From Verrucomicrobiota bacterium (GTDB lineage Bacteria > Verrucomicrobiota > Verrucomicrobiia > Opitutales > Opitutaceae), in NCBI GenBank assembly GCA_026398135.1, contig JAPLTN010000013.1, positions 1-38,322 on the forward strand: 38,322 nt of DNA, in the 5' to 3' direction. This document shows, in pieces, positions 16,867-24,671 of this stretch. Under the pieces are notes generated by a model. It was not told the origin of the DNA. It did not search any database and worked only from the letters and a program-made list of their open reading frames with translations. Positions within the stretch are counted from its first letter, which is position 1; the number at the start of each line of letters is the position of its first letter. The position numbers and the translations under genes were made by a program.

Positions 16867-17643
16867 ATGCTCTCCACCCTTGGCCAATCCACGCTGCGTA
16901 TCGTCGCCGAATCCGGCGACCTCGCGCGTTTTACCGCTCGCGGCTTCACCTCCGCCATCGGCTCGCGTCGCTTGGGACGCCGCCTGGTGCGCGCGGTTTA
17001 TGAACAGGGTGTGCGTTGCCTGCCGGTTATCTTGATCGTCGGGCTTTTCACCGGTCTCGTCCTCGGCCTGCAAGGCTACCACACCCTCACCGGCTTTGGT
17101 TCGGCCGCGTTGCTGGGACCCTTGGTTGCCAACAGTCTGGTACGCGAACTCGCCCCCGTGCTCGCCGCTCTGATGCTGGTCGGCCAGGCCGGCTCCGCCC
17201 TGACCGCCGAACTCGGCATCCAGCGCAACTCCGAGCAAATCGACGCCCTCGAAACCATGGGGATAGACCCCTACGGCTTTCTCATCGCCCCGCGCCTCAT
17301 CGCCGCCCTCTTGGTTTACCCGATCATGACCGGTTTTTTCTCCCTCATCGGTCTGGTCGGCGGCTGGCTTTCCGGCTCGGTGCTGCTCCCCTTGCCCGGC
17401 AGTGTTTACTGGGCCTCGGTGGACCAGGCCATCGACCTCGGTGACATCGGGCAGTCCGTGGTCAAATCCCTCGTCTTCGGCGCGCTCACCATGGCGCTCT
17501 GCTGTTACAATGGCTTCAACGCCCATCGTCGCAGCGGAGCCACCGGCGCGCGCGCCGTATCCGCCTCCACCACCCGCGCGGTGGTGTTCTCCAGCATCGG
17601 CGTGCTCGCGGCAGATTACCTCGTGACCTCCCTCCTCGTATGA
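16867..17643 (+). CDS. mlaE: phospholipid transport ABC permease MlaE
   Basis: 258-residue inner-membrane permease of the Mla system, which moves phospholipids between inner and outer membranes. The ATG at 16867 gives the usual length; the frame is open upstream but not conserved-looking. Family motifs: LIVGLFTGLVLGLQGY, LGPLVANSLVRELAPVLAALM and AELGIQRNSEQIDALETMGIDPYGFL, the coupling loop to the ATPase. Five or six helices. First gene of a seven-gene co-directional run ending at 23100. Its stop overlaps the mlaF start (ATGA). Confidence 0.95.
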   Translation: MLSTLGQSTLRIVAESGDLARFTARGFTSAIGSRRLGRRLVRAVYEQGVRCLPVILIVGLFTGLVLGLQGYHTLTGFGSAALLGPLVANSLVRELAPVLAALMLVGQAGSALTAELGIQRNSEQIDALETMGIDPYGFLIAPRLIAALLVYPIMTGFFSLIGLVGGWLSGSVLLPLPGSVYWASVDQAIDLGDIGQSVVKSLVFGALTMALCCYNGFNAHRRSGATGARAVSASTTRAVVFSSIGVLAADYLVTSLLV

Positions 17644-18473
17644 GCACGCCCGCACCTGCTTCTGCCGCTGTTTCCGCTCCGCCGCTGCTGGCCATCCGCT
17701 CGTTGCAAAAACGCTTCGGCGAACGCGTGGTCTTGGCGGACGTCACCCTGACCGTGCCGCGCGGTCGCGTGCTCGCCGTGGTAGGCAAAAGCGGCACCGG
17801 CAAATCCGTCTTGCTCAAGTGCCTCGCCGGCGTGCTCGCGCCCGATGCCGGCGAGGTCTGTTTCGAGGGACGCCCGCTCAGTTCCCATGACCCGGTCGCA
17901 CTGGCCGATTTCCGCCGCCGCTGCAGCTACCTTTTTCAGGGCAACGCCCTGCTCGACTCGCTCACCGCCTGGGAAAACGTCGCCCTGCCGCTCGAACAGG
18001 CCACCCTCCTGCCCAAACCCGAAATCCGCGCCCGCGTGGCCGAGGCGCTGCGCCGCCTCGAACTCGAAGGCGACGCCCTGCGCTACCCGTCCCAGCTCTC
18101 CGGCGGCATGCAAAAACGCCTCGCCCTGGCCCGCGCGCTCGTGACCCGCCCCGAACTCGTGCTGTTCGACGAACCCACCGCCGGCCTCGACCCCTTGCGG
18201 CGCAACGCCGTCTTCACCCTCATCGCCCACGCCCAGCGCGAATTCGGCTTCACTGCCGTAGTCGTCACCCACGATCTGCCCGAAGCCCTGGCCGCCTGCG
18301 ACGAGGTCGCCTTTCTCGACGACGGCCGGGTGCGCTTCTCCGGCCCGCCCAGCGCCTTTATCCACTCGACCGACGAAGCCGTGGCCGCCTTCCGCGATAG
18401 CACGAGCGCGCTCGCCCAGTCCGTCGCCGCGCTCCGCGCCGGCGGCCCCCTGCCGGCCGACACCCTCGGCTGA
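17640..18473 (+). CDS. mlaF: phospholipid transport ABC ATPase MlaF
   Basis: 277-residue cytoplasmic ATPase partner of MlaE. Walker A GKSGTGKS (about residues 49-56), Q-loop LFQGNALLDSLTAWENVALPL, signature LSGGMQKR, Walker B LVLFDEPTAGLDP and H-loop VVTHDLPEA are all intact. LxGxxxxD-type MlaF features (LFDSLTVFENV-like) are matched by LLDSLTAWENV. The C-terminal extension after about residue 240 is Ala-rich. No mlaB (STAS protein), which binds MlaF in E. coli, is found in this operon. Overlaps mlaE by 4 bases; mlaD follows after 42. Confidence 0.95.
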   Translation: MSTPAPASAAVSAPPLLAIRSLQKRFGERVVLADVTLTVPRGRVLAVVGKSGTGKSVLLKCLAGVLAPDAGEVCFEGRPLSSHDPVALADFRRRCSYLFQGNALLDSLTAWENVALPLEQATLLPKPEIRARVAEALRRLELEGDALRYPSQLSGGMQKRLALARALVTRPELVLFDEPTAGLDPLRRNAVFTLIAHAQREFGFTAVVVTHDLPEALAACDEVAFLDDGRVRFSGPPSAFIHSTDEAVAAFRDSTSALAQSVAALRAGGPLPADTLG

Positions 18474-18515
18474 ACCACACCCACTCACGCCCAAGCCCTT
18501 AACTTCCCGCCTTCG

Positions 18516-19013
18516 ATGCAGCCCTCGCCCGTCAAATATACCCGCCTCGACCTCACCGTCGGCACCTTCGTCCTCGCCGGCCTGCTCGCCCTCGCCTACC
18601 TCGCGCTCAAAATCGGCGGCGGCGCCTTCGTCGGCGGCGACACCACCACCGTGCGCGCCCGCTTCAACAACCTCGGCGGCCTTGCCCCCGGCGCCAGCGT
18701 TCTCATCTCCGGCGTCGCCGTCGGCAAAGTAGAAAAAGTCGAGCTCGACGACCGCTTCGCCGCCATCGCCACCCTCCGCATCCGCAAAGACCTGCGCCTT
18801 CCGGCCGACTCCCTCGCCGCCATCCGTTCCAGCGGCCTGATCGGCGATAAACACATCGCCCTCACCCCCGGGGCCGACGATGCGCTGCTCACCCCCGGCT
18901 CGCTCATCATCGACACCGAGAGCGCGGTCGATCTGGAGTCGCTGATCAGCCGCTTCGCCTTCGGCAGCGTGGATAAAAAAGACGCCGCCAAACCCGTCCC
19001 AAAACCGGAATAA
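18516..19013 (+). CDS. mlaD: MCE-domain phospholipid-binding protein MlaD
   Basis: 165 residues. One N-terminal membrane helix (about 12-32) and one MCE domain (about 42-120): FNNLGGLAPGASVLISGVAVGKVEKVELDD, then LRIRKDLRLPADSLAAIRSSGLIGDKHIAL, the standard MlaD pattern. MlaD forms a hexameric ring bound to MlaE on the periplasmic face. The C-terminal tail from about 135 is short and ends Lys/Pro-rich. Fourth-position spacing differs from E. coli: 42 bases after mlaF and 90 bases before mlaC, with a hairpin in the latter gap. Confidence 0.95.
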   Translation: MQPSPVKYTRLDLTVGTFVLAGLLALAYLALKIGGGAFVGGDTTTVRARFNNLGGLAPGASVLISGVAVGKVEKVELDDRFAAIATLRIRKDLRLPADSLAAIRSSGLIGDKHIALTPGADDALLTPGSLIIDTESAVDLESLISRFAFGSVDKKDAAKPVPKPE

Positions 19014-19053
19014 GCCCTCGTCCGCCCCACTTCGCCAAAAATGCGCGGGGTTT

Positions 19054-19088
19054 TTGAGTGAAGTTTCCTGAAATTCACGTTCACTCAA
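19054..19088. repeat. inverted repeat between mlaD and mlaC
   Basis: TTGAGTGAA (19054-19062) and TTCACTCAA (19080-19088) are perfect 9-bp arms with a 17-base loop. An alternative inner pairing GTGAA/TTCAC exists. There is no U-tract after it, so it is more likely a processing or stability element, or a binding site, than a terminator. Confidence 0.5.
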
Positions 19089-19103
19089 CCTCCCCTATTT
19101 CCC

Positions 19104-19733
19104 ATGTTTGGCTTTAACCTCTCCGCCCTGCTTCCCTACGCATGCCGCCCTTTGGTCGTTTTCTCCTCCTTGGCGCTCACCCATTTGAGTCCGGCCGCGC
19201 CGGTGGACGATGCTCGCAACGCCTTGGTCGCAAGCATCAACGAAGTCTCCACCGCGCTGCGCGAGCGCCCCAAACAGGACGACCTGATCAAGCTCCTCGA
19301 TACGCTGGTGGACAAACATTTCGCATTTGAGACCACCACCCGGCTGGCCATTGGACCCGCCTGGCGCGATCTCAAGCCGACCGAACAGCAAAACCTCACC
19401 CACCTCTTCAGCCGCCTCGTTATCCGCACCTACGCCGATCGCGTGGGCGGCGACTCCGCCCCTCAAATCGTTTACAGCGCCCCCACCGAACTTCGCCCCG
19501 GCCGGGTGGAAATCCCCACCCGCGTCACCAGTGCCGGACAGACTTACGCCATCGCCTATCGCCTCGATCTCGATCCGGCGAGCAATCGCTGGCGGATTTA
19601 CGACGTGGTTGCCGAGGGTGTTTCCCTGATCGCCAACTATCGCTCGCAATTCGATCCCATCATCCGCAAGTCCGGCGCATCCGGCCTGATTCATACCTTG
19701 GAACTTAAACTCGCCGACGCCACGGCCCGCTAA
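19104..19733 (+). CDS. mlaC: periplasmic phospholipid-binding protein MlaC
   Basis: 209 residues with an N-terminal signal sequence ending near LSPAAPVDDA. MlaC (Ttg2D) carries phospholipid across the periplasm between MlaA and MlaFED. Family features: an N-terminal helical part KQDDLIKLLDTLVDKHFAFE, AIGPAWRDLKPTEQQNLTHLFSRLVIRTYADR, and the C-terminal beta part WRIYDVVAEGVSLIANYRSQFDPIIRKSGASGLI. Length is normal. Starts 90 bases after mlaD; mlaA follows after 21. Confidence 0.94.
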   Translation: MFGFNLSALLPYACRPLVVFSSLALTHLSPAAPVDDARNALVASINEVSTALRERPKQDDLIKLLDTLVDKHFAFETTTRLAIGPAWRDLKPTEQQNLTHLFSRLVIRTYADRVGGDSAPQIVYSAPTELRPGRVEIPTRVTSAGQTYAIAYRLDLDPASNRWRIYDVVAEGVSLIANYRSQFDPIIRKSGASGLIHTLELKLADATAR

Positions 19734-19754
19734 ATCCGCCCGACTCGCCCCGCC

Positions 19755-20561
19755 ATGTCTCGCTTCGCTCCCCGGCTTTTGCCCTTCTTGCTCACCCTCG
19801 CCTGCTTGGCGAGCGTGGTGTCGCTCCAGGCCCAAAGCGGCTTCTATTCGCCGCGCTCACTCAAGGAAAAGTCCGGCGCACCAACGGTTCAGGACGACTA
19901 TGACGATTACGCCGCGCCCGTCATCAGCGACCCCTTCGAGAGCTTTAACCGGGCTGTTTTCACCTTCAACGACCGCGCCTACACCTACGTTTTGACCCCC
20001 TTCTCCAAGGGTTACGAAACCATCGTGCGTCCCCCGGTTAATCGCTCCATCGCCAACTTCTACGACAACGTGCGCTACCCGGTGCGCCTCGTGAACAGCC
20101 TGCTCCAGGGGAAATTCAAACGTGCCGGCCTGGAAACCCAGAAGTTCTACGTTAACACTGTCGCCGGGCTCGGCGGCTTCATTCGCCAAAGCGATACCAT
20201 ACCCGCACTCGCCCGGATCCCCCGCGAAGACTTTGGCCAAACCCTCGGCGTCTGGGGCGTGCCGCACGGCCCCTACATCGTGGTGCCGATTCTCGGCGGC
20301 TACAGCCTGCGCGATCTGGCCGGACGCGCCTCGGACACCGTGGTCTCGCCCTCGGGCTGGCAATATATCGACTTTGCCGATCACCGTTGGGTTGGAGAGC
20401 TCAGCTGGCAGTGGCAGACCACCATCGCCGTGACCGATACCATGAGCACATTGCCCTCCGTGCTGGATCTCTATGCGCAGATGAAAAAAGCGGCGGTCGA
20501 TCCCTACCTCTCCGTTCGCGATGGCTTTCGCCGCTACCGCGACGCCGAGACGGCCAAATAA
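19755..20561 (+). CDS. mlaA: outer-membrane lipid-asymmetry protein MlaA (VacJ)
   Basis: 268 residues. In E. coli MlaA is an outer-membrane lipoprotein that removes phospholipid from the outer leaflet and passes it to MlaC. Family motifs: ISDPFESFNRAVFTFND, RPPVNRSIANFYDNVRYP, RIPREDFGQTLGVWGVPHGPYIVVPILGGYSLRD. The N-terminus is a signal peptide; C17 (LTLAC) is a poor lipobox because Thr is at -3, so cleavage after LQA by signal peptidase I is also possible. Unlike E. coli, where mlaA is separate, it is inside the mla operon here. Confidence 0.93.
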   Translation: MSRFAPRLLPFLLTLACLASVVSLQAQSGFYSPRSLKEKSGAPTVQDDYDDYAAPVISDPFESFNRAVFTFNDRAYTYVLTPFSKGYETIVRPPVNRSIANFYDNVRYPVRLVNSLLQGKFKRAGLETQKFYVNTVAGLGGFIRQSDTIPALARIPREDFGQTLGVWGVPHGPYIVVPILGGYSLRDLAGRASDTVVSPSGWQYIDFADHRWVGELSWQWQTTIAVTDTMSTLPSVLDLYAQMKKAAVDPYLSVRDGFRRYRDAETAK

Positions 20562-20575
20562 TCGCCAGGCCTCTT

Positions 20576-21427
20576 ATGCTCGGCTGGCCCCAACCTTACC
20601 TCGGCTCCGAGATTTCCCCGTCGGCAAACCGATCCTTGGGGCTCTTAGGTTTGGTCGTGCTGGGTGTGCTCGCGCTTTCCTCGATGCTCCGCGCCGACCC
20701 CGGCGATCAACCCACCACCCGCATCGCCCTGTTGCGCGAAGCCTACGAAGCCCGCTTCTACGCGCCGCCTGCCGAGACCGCCCTGCGCGGTCTCATCGTT
20801 TTCGGCTCGGGCGACGGCGGCTGGTCCTACTGGGAGGAACGTATCAGCCGCCACCTCGCGACGCGTGGTTTCGCCGTGGCGGGCGTGGATTTTCAGGCCT
20901 ATGCCGCTCAACCCTTCAGCGCCGAAATCCTGCGCGAGGACTACCGCCGCCTGGTGGCCGAACTCCGTCTCCGCCACCCCGACGCCACCACGTTGCCTCT
21001 GCTCTATGGCGGCTGGTCCATGGGCGCGGAACACGCCTTCCCCGCCGCCGCCGACCGTGCCGCCCGCCCGGCCGGGCTCTGCGGTCTGATCCTCGTCGCC
21101 CCCGGCGCGCGCGCCCGCTACGGCCTGAAATTAAGCGACAAACTCGGCATCACCCCGACCGGCGAAGACACCTTCGCCCTGCGTGATCTGGCCCCGGCCT
21201 GCGCGGACCTGCGCCTCGCCGCCTTCCACGGCGGGCTGGACCCGCTCGACGACCTGGAATGGCCCAAAGGCCTTGATCTCGATCACCGCCTGTGGGTCAT
21301 CCCCCGCGTGCTGCACGATTTCAGCAACGCCGGGGAAGGCCTGCGCAACGCACTCGACGACGCCCTTTTTTGGCTGCTTCAGCCGCCGCGCTCACCTGCG
21401 GATGCCACGCCTGCGGCCGCCCCATGA
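20576..21427 (+). CDS. VirJ/AcvB-like periplasmic serine hydrolase
   Basis: 283 residues from the ATG at 20576, 14 bases after mlaA. One N-terminal hydrophobic segment (about 21-38) is a signal or anchor, followed by an alpha/beta-hydrolase fold. VirJ-type motifs: VFGSGDGGWSYWEERIS, AVAGVDFQAYAAQPFSAE, and the nucleophile elbow GGWSMGAE (S148). Likely acid and base are D222 (GLDPLDD) and H247 (VLHDFS). Agrobacterium AcvB and Rhizobium AtvA act on or with lysyl-phosphatidylglycerol and sit next to mprF/lpiA. Here the next gene is also MprF-like and overlaps by ATGA, so aminoacyl-phosphatidylglycerol hydrolysis is the best guess. A general hydrolase cannot be excluded. Confidence 0.82.
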   Translation: MLGWPQPYLGSEISPSANRSLGLLGLVVLGVLALSSMLRADPGDQPTTRIALLREAYEARFYAPPAETALRGLIVFGSGDGGWSYWEERISRHLATRGFAVAGVDFQAYAAQPFSAEILREDYRRLVAELRLRHPDATTLPLLYGGWSMGAEHAFPAAADRAARPAGLCGLILVAPGARARYGLKLSDKLGITPTGEDTFALRDLAPACADLRLAAFHGGLDPLDDLEWPKGLDLDHRLWVIPRVLHDFSNAGEGLRNALDDALFWLLQPPRSPADATPAAAP

Positions 21428-23100
21428 ACCCAGCGTCCAGTCGCAGTGCCCGTTGGGTGCCCCGTGCGCTGGGCATCATGGTCGGAGTGGTCGGCCTTTT
21501 TCACCTCGAAGTGGCGATTTTTCCCGATCAGGCGCGCTACCTCAAAGGCATCGATCCCTGGACCCCGTTTCACATTCACTTCGGCAGCCGCGCGCTCTTG
21601 TTGATCACGGGGCTTTCCCTGCTCGCCCTCGGGCGAGGCATCGCCCGCCGCAAACGCGCCGCGTGGGGTCTGGCCGTGGGCGCGCTCGCCGCCGGTCCCG
21701 TGTTATCCATGGGCTTGGATTTCTCGTGGAAAGACGCCGTCGGCTCGGCCGTGCCCCTGGGCGTCCTCTTTTTTACCCGGCACTATTTTAACGCCCGCTC
21801 CGACGCCGGCTCCCTCCGCTTCGCCCTGAAACTCGCCGGGGCCGGCGCCACCATGTTGCTAATCTTCGGCTGGGTGGTGCTGGAGAATTTCCGCGTTAAC
21901 CTGGAGGGCCGGGACGACGCCCTGGCCCGGGTGCAGGCGGTGGCCGAGCTGGTATTCCTCCAGTCGAGCGACACCATCGTCGCCCGCACTACCGATGCGC
22001 AAACCGCGCTTTACGCCATCAGCTTCGCCGGGGCGGGCACCATTTTGCTCGTTATTCTCTCCGCGCTCCGCCCCGTGCTGCCCCCTGCGCGCGCCAGCGT
22101 GCGCGAGATCGAGCGCGTCCGCCGCATCGTGCAAACTTACGGACACGATCCACTGGACGAATTTGCCCTGACCGACGATAAACTCCACTTCTTCACCCGC
22201 GACGGCCAGTCGGTGGTGGCCTACGGCCTCTGGCGCAATTTCGCCCTGACCCTGGCCGACCCGATCGGCCCGGAGGAACACCGTGCAGCGGCGATCCGCG
22301 AGTTCATTATTTTTTGCGACCAGCAAGACTGGGAACCGGTTTTTTATGAAGTAGGCCCCGATGCGCTGGCTGCCTACCGCGATGAAGGCTTCATCACCTT
22401 CAAAATCGGCGAAGGCACCACTGTGGACCTGACAGACTTTGCGCTCAATGGACGCAAATATCAGGATCTACGCACCGCACGCAGCAGAGCGGTGCGGGAA
22501 GGGCTTAGCCTGCGTTGGTTGCAGCCCGGCTCGCCCCTCGAACCCGCCCTGGCGGAAGAGCTGCGGGCTGTCTCCGACGGGTGGTTGGAACGCAAAAAAG
22601 GCGGCGAAATGGCCTTCGATATGGGTGCCTACTCGCAGGAAGAAATCGAAGCCCGCGGGGCCGTGCTGGCGGTGCGGGCCGACGGCCGGGTAGAAGCCTT
22701 CGCCACATGGCTGCCCTACTGCGGTGGCCAAGGACGCTGCATCGACCTCATGCGCTCCCGGCCGGAAATCCCCAGCGTGATGGATTTCGTCATCGTGGAG
22801 TCCTTGCTCGCCTTTCAGTCACAAGGGCTGGTCGAAGCCAGTCTGGCCAATGCTCCATTGGCCAATATCGACCCGCCCTCCGCCAAAGAGTCGAAACACG
22901 ACAAGGCGGTGCGCTACTTCTACGAACGCTTCAACCGCCTCTACGGCTACAAGAGCCTGTTTCACTTCAAACAGAAATACCACCCGCAGTGGCGCGGGCG
23001 TTACCTGGCCTACCGCCACCCGCCTGAGTTACCCCTGATCGCCTGCGCCATGCTCGCCGTCCACAGCCCCGGTGGACTGTGGAAACTGCTGCGTTCGTAA
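21424..23100 (+). CDS. MprF-like aminoacyl-phosphatidylglycerol synthase (DUF2156), short form
   Basis: 558 residues from the ATG at 21424, which overlaps the preceding stop. About six membrane helices (residues about 12-215) lead into a cytoplasmic DUF2156 transferase domain (about 225-540). Motifs: IVQTYGHDPLDEFALTDDK, VVAYGLWRNFALTLADPIG, TTVDLTDFALNGRKYQDLR, SDGWLERKKGGEMAFDMG and KYHPQWRGRYLAYR at the end. MprF transfers Lys or Ala from aminoacyl-tRNA to phosphatidylglycerol, lowering negative surface charge. Full MprF also has an 8-helix flippase half, which is missing here. The amino acid used cannot be told from the sequence. Last gene of the mla run. Confidence 0.88.
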   Translation: MNPASSRSARWVPRALGIMVGVVGLFHLEVAIFPDQARYLKGIDPWTPFHIHFGSRALLLITGLSLLALGRGIARRKRAAWGLAVGALAAGPVLSMGLDFSWKDAVGSAVPLGVLFFTRHYFNARSDAGSLRFALKLAGAGATMLLIFGWVVLENFRVNLEGRDDALARVQAVAELVFLQSSDTIVARTTDAQTALYAISFAGAGTILLVILSALRPVLPPARASVREIERVRRIVQTYGHDPLDEFALTDDKLHFFTRDGQSVVAYGLWRNFALTLADPIGPEEHRAAAIREFIIFCDQQDWEPVFYEVGPDALAAYRDEGFITFKIGEGTTVDLTDFALNGRKYQDLRTARSRAVREGLSLRWLQPGSPLEPALAEELRAVSDGWLERKKGGEMAFDMGAYSQEEIEARGAVLAVRADGRVEAFATWLPYCGGQGRCIDLMRSRPEIPSVMDFVIVESLLAFQSQGLVEASLANAPLANIDPPSAKESKHDKAVRYFYERFNRLYGYKSLFHFKQKYHPQWRGRYLAYRHPPELPLIACAMLAVHSPGGLWKLLRS

Positions 23101-23136
23101 CCCGCAGGCGCTTGGGCGCGACGCGCTTCCGATCCC

Positions 23137-24558
23137 TCACCAATCTCGCGCGGTCTCCAAGCCGAAATAGGCGGCGGCGTTGTCGTGGCAGATGTCGCGC
23201 ACCAGTTTTTCCAGCGCCGCCGCATCGTCGGGGATCAGCCCGGCGGCGACGTCCTCGCCCAGCAGCTTGCACAGGATGCGACGGAAATACTCGTGTCGCG
23301 GGTAGGAAAGGAAACTGCGCGAATCCGTCAGCATGCCCACGAAACGCGAAAGCAGGCCCAGCGCGCTGAGCGCGTTGATCTGCCACTCCATGCCTTCCTT
23401 CTGATCGAGAAACCACCAGCCGCTGCCAAACTGGATCTTCCCGGCCACCGAACCGTCCTGGAAGTTCCCCGCCATGGTCGCAAAAACGTAGTTGTCGGCC
23501 GGATTGAGGTTATAAAGCACTACCTTGGGCAAGGCGTTGTCGCGGTCCAACGCGTCGAGGTAACGCGAAAGGGCGCGGGCCTGCGGAAAATCCCCGATGC
23601 TATCCACACCCGCGTCGGCCCCGATGCGCTTCAGCAGACGACTGTTGTTGTTCCGCAAGGCGCCGAGGTGGAGCTGCTTGGTCCAGCCACGCTTGGCGTC
23701 AAGGCGGCCCAGATAAACCATCACATGCCAGATCCATTTCGCCGTCTGCTTCGGCGTGGCGGCGCGCCCGGCGCGAGTCTGGGCAAAAATCGCCTCCGCC
23801 TCCGCCTCACTGCACTCCGCATCGGGCAGGTTTTCCAAACCGTGATCGGAGAGTCGGCCACCCAGGGAATGAAAAAACGCATGACGACGATCCAGCGCCT
23901 CCAGCAACCCGGCGAGACTCCCGATCTCGATCCCGGCCCGCGCCGCCAGTTGATCGCACCACGCGTTGAAAACCGCCGGTGCCGCCACCGCCATGAGTTT
24001 GTCGGCGCGATAGGTGGGATAAACCCGCGTTTTCAAATCGGTTTTCGCGATCGCCACATGGTGCTCCAGCGAATCCGCCGGGTCGTCCGTGGTGCATACC
24101 ACCGCGACCTTGCTGGCGGTGAGAATCCCGCGAACACTAAACGCCTTGGTGGCCAGCTTTGCGTTGGCCAGCTCCCATATCTTCGGCGCGTTGGCCTCGT
24201 TGATCAGCAGGTCGATGCCAAAAAAACGCCGCAGCTCCAGGTGCGACCAATGGTGCAAGGGATTCCGCACCAGCGCGGGCACGATGCGACAGTAGGCGAT
24301 GAACTTTTCGTAATCGGAAGTCGTGCCGCCGGTGATCAGCTCTTCGTTCACGCCCGCCGTGCGCAGGGCGCGCCATTTGTAGTGATCCCCCGCCAGCCAG
24401 ATTTGCGTGAGGTTGGCGAACTGCCGATCCGCCGCGATCTGGTCGGGCGGCAGATGGCAGTGGTAGTCGTAAATCGGCTGATGCTTCGCCACCTCGTGGT
24501 AAAGACGGCGGGCGGTCTCGGTGGTAAGCAGGAAATCGTCGTGCAGAAAAGCAGTCAT
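23137..24558 (-). CDS. uxaC: uronate isomerase (glucuronate/galacturonate isomerase)
   Basis: 473 residues from the ATG at 24558 (MTAFLHDDFLL), which lines up with the E. coli N-terminus; an in-frame ATG at 24573 would add five residues. Amidohydrolase-superfamily enzyme that interconverts D-glucuronate/D-fructuronate and D-galacturonate/D-tagaturonate, the first step of hexuronate use. DYHCHLPP holds the N-terminal metal-site histidines (H33, H35). GDHYKWRALRTAGV, CTTDDPADSLEHH and GMLTDSRSFLSYPRHEYFRR are family motifs. It is divergent from a LacI-type regulator with a consensus operator between them. The gap to mprF on the left is 36 bases with no clear terminator. Confidence 0.95.
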   Translation of the reverse strand: MTAFLHDDFLLTTETARRLYHEVAKHQPIYDYHCHLPPDQIAADRQFANLTQIWLAGDHYKWRALRTAGVNEELITGGTTSDYEKFIAYCRIVPALVRNPLHHWSHLELRRFFGIDLLINEANAPKIWELANAKLATKAFSVRGILTASKVAVVCTTDDPADSLEHHVAIAKTDLKTRVYPTYRADKLMAVAAPAVFNAWCDQLAARAGIEIGSLAGLLEALDRRHAFFHSLGGRLSDHGLENLPDAECSEAEAEAIFAQTRAGRAATPKQTAKWIWHVMVYLGRLDAKRGWTKQLHLGALRNNNSRLLKRIGADAGVDSIGDFPQARALSRYLDALDRDNALPKVVLYNLNPADNYVFATMAGNFQDGSVAGKIQFGSGWWFLDQKEGMEWQINALSALGLLSRFVGMLTDSRSFLSYPRHEYFRRILCKLLGEDVAAGLIPDDAAALEKLVRDICHDNAAAYFGLETARDW

Positions 24559-24638
24559 AGCGGGTGCGGACATGGAAGTTAAGTTGCTAGCCGTTTCGAT
24601 TTTCTGCGCATTAAGAAGCTCGCGCGAAGTCGCTTGGC

Positions 24639-24652
24639 TGCAAACGATTTCA
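24639..24652. promoter_or_regulatory. LacI-family operator between uxaC and its regulator
   Basis: TGCAAACGATTTCA matches the general LacI-family operator TGNAANCGNTTNCA at every fixed position, with the central CG. It lies 20 bases before the start of the LacI-type gene and 81 before uxaC, well placed for autoregulation and control of uxaC. Confidence 0.75.
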
Positions 24653-24671
24653 CCATGCCCCGGAAATTCGC

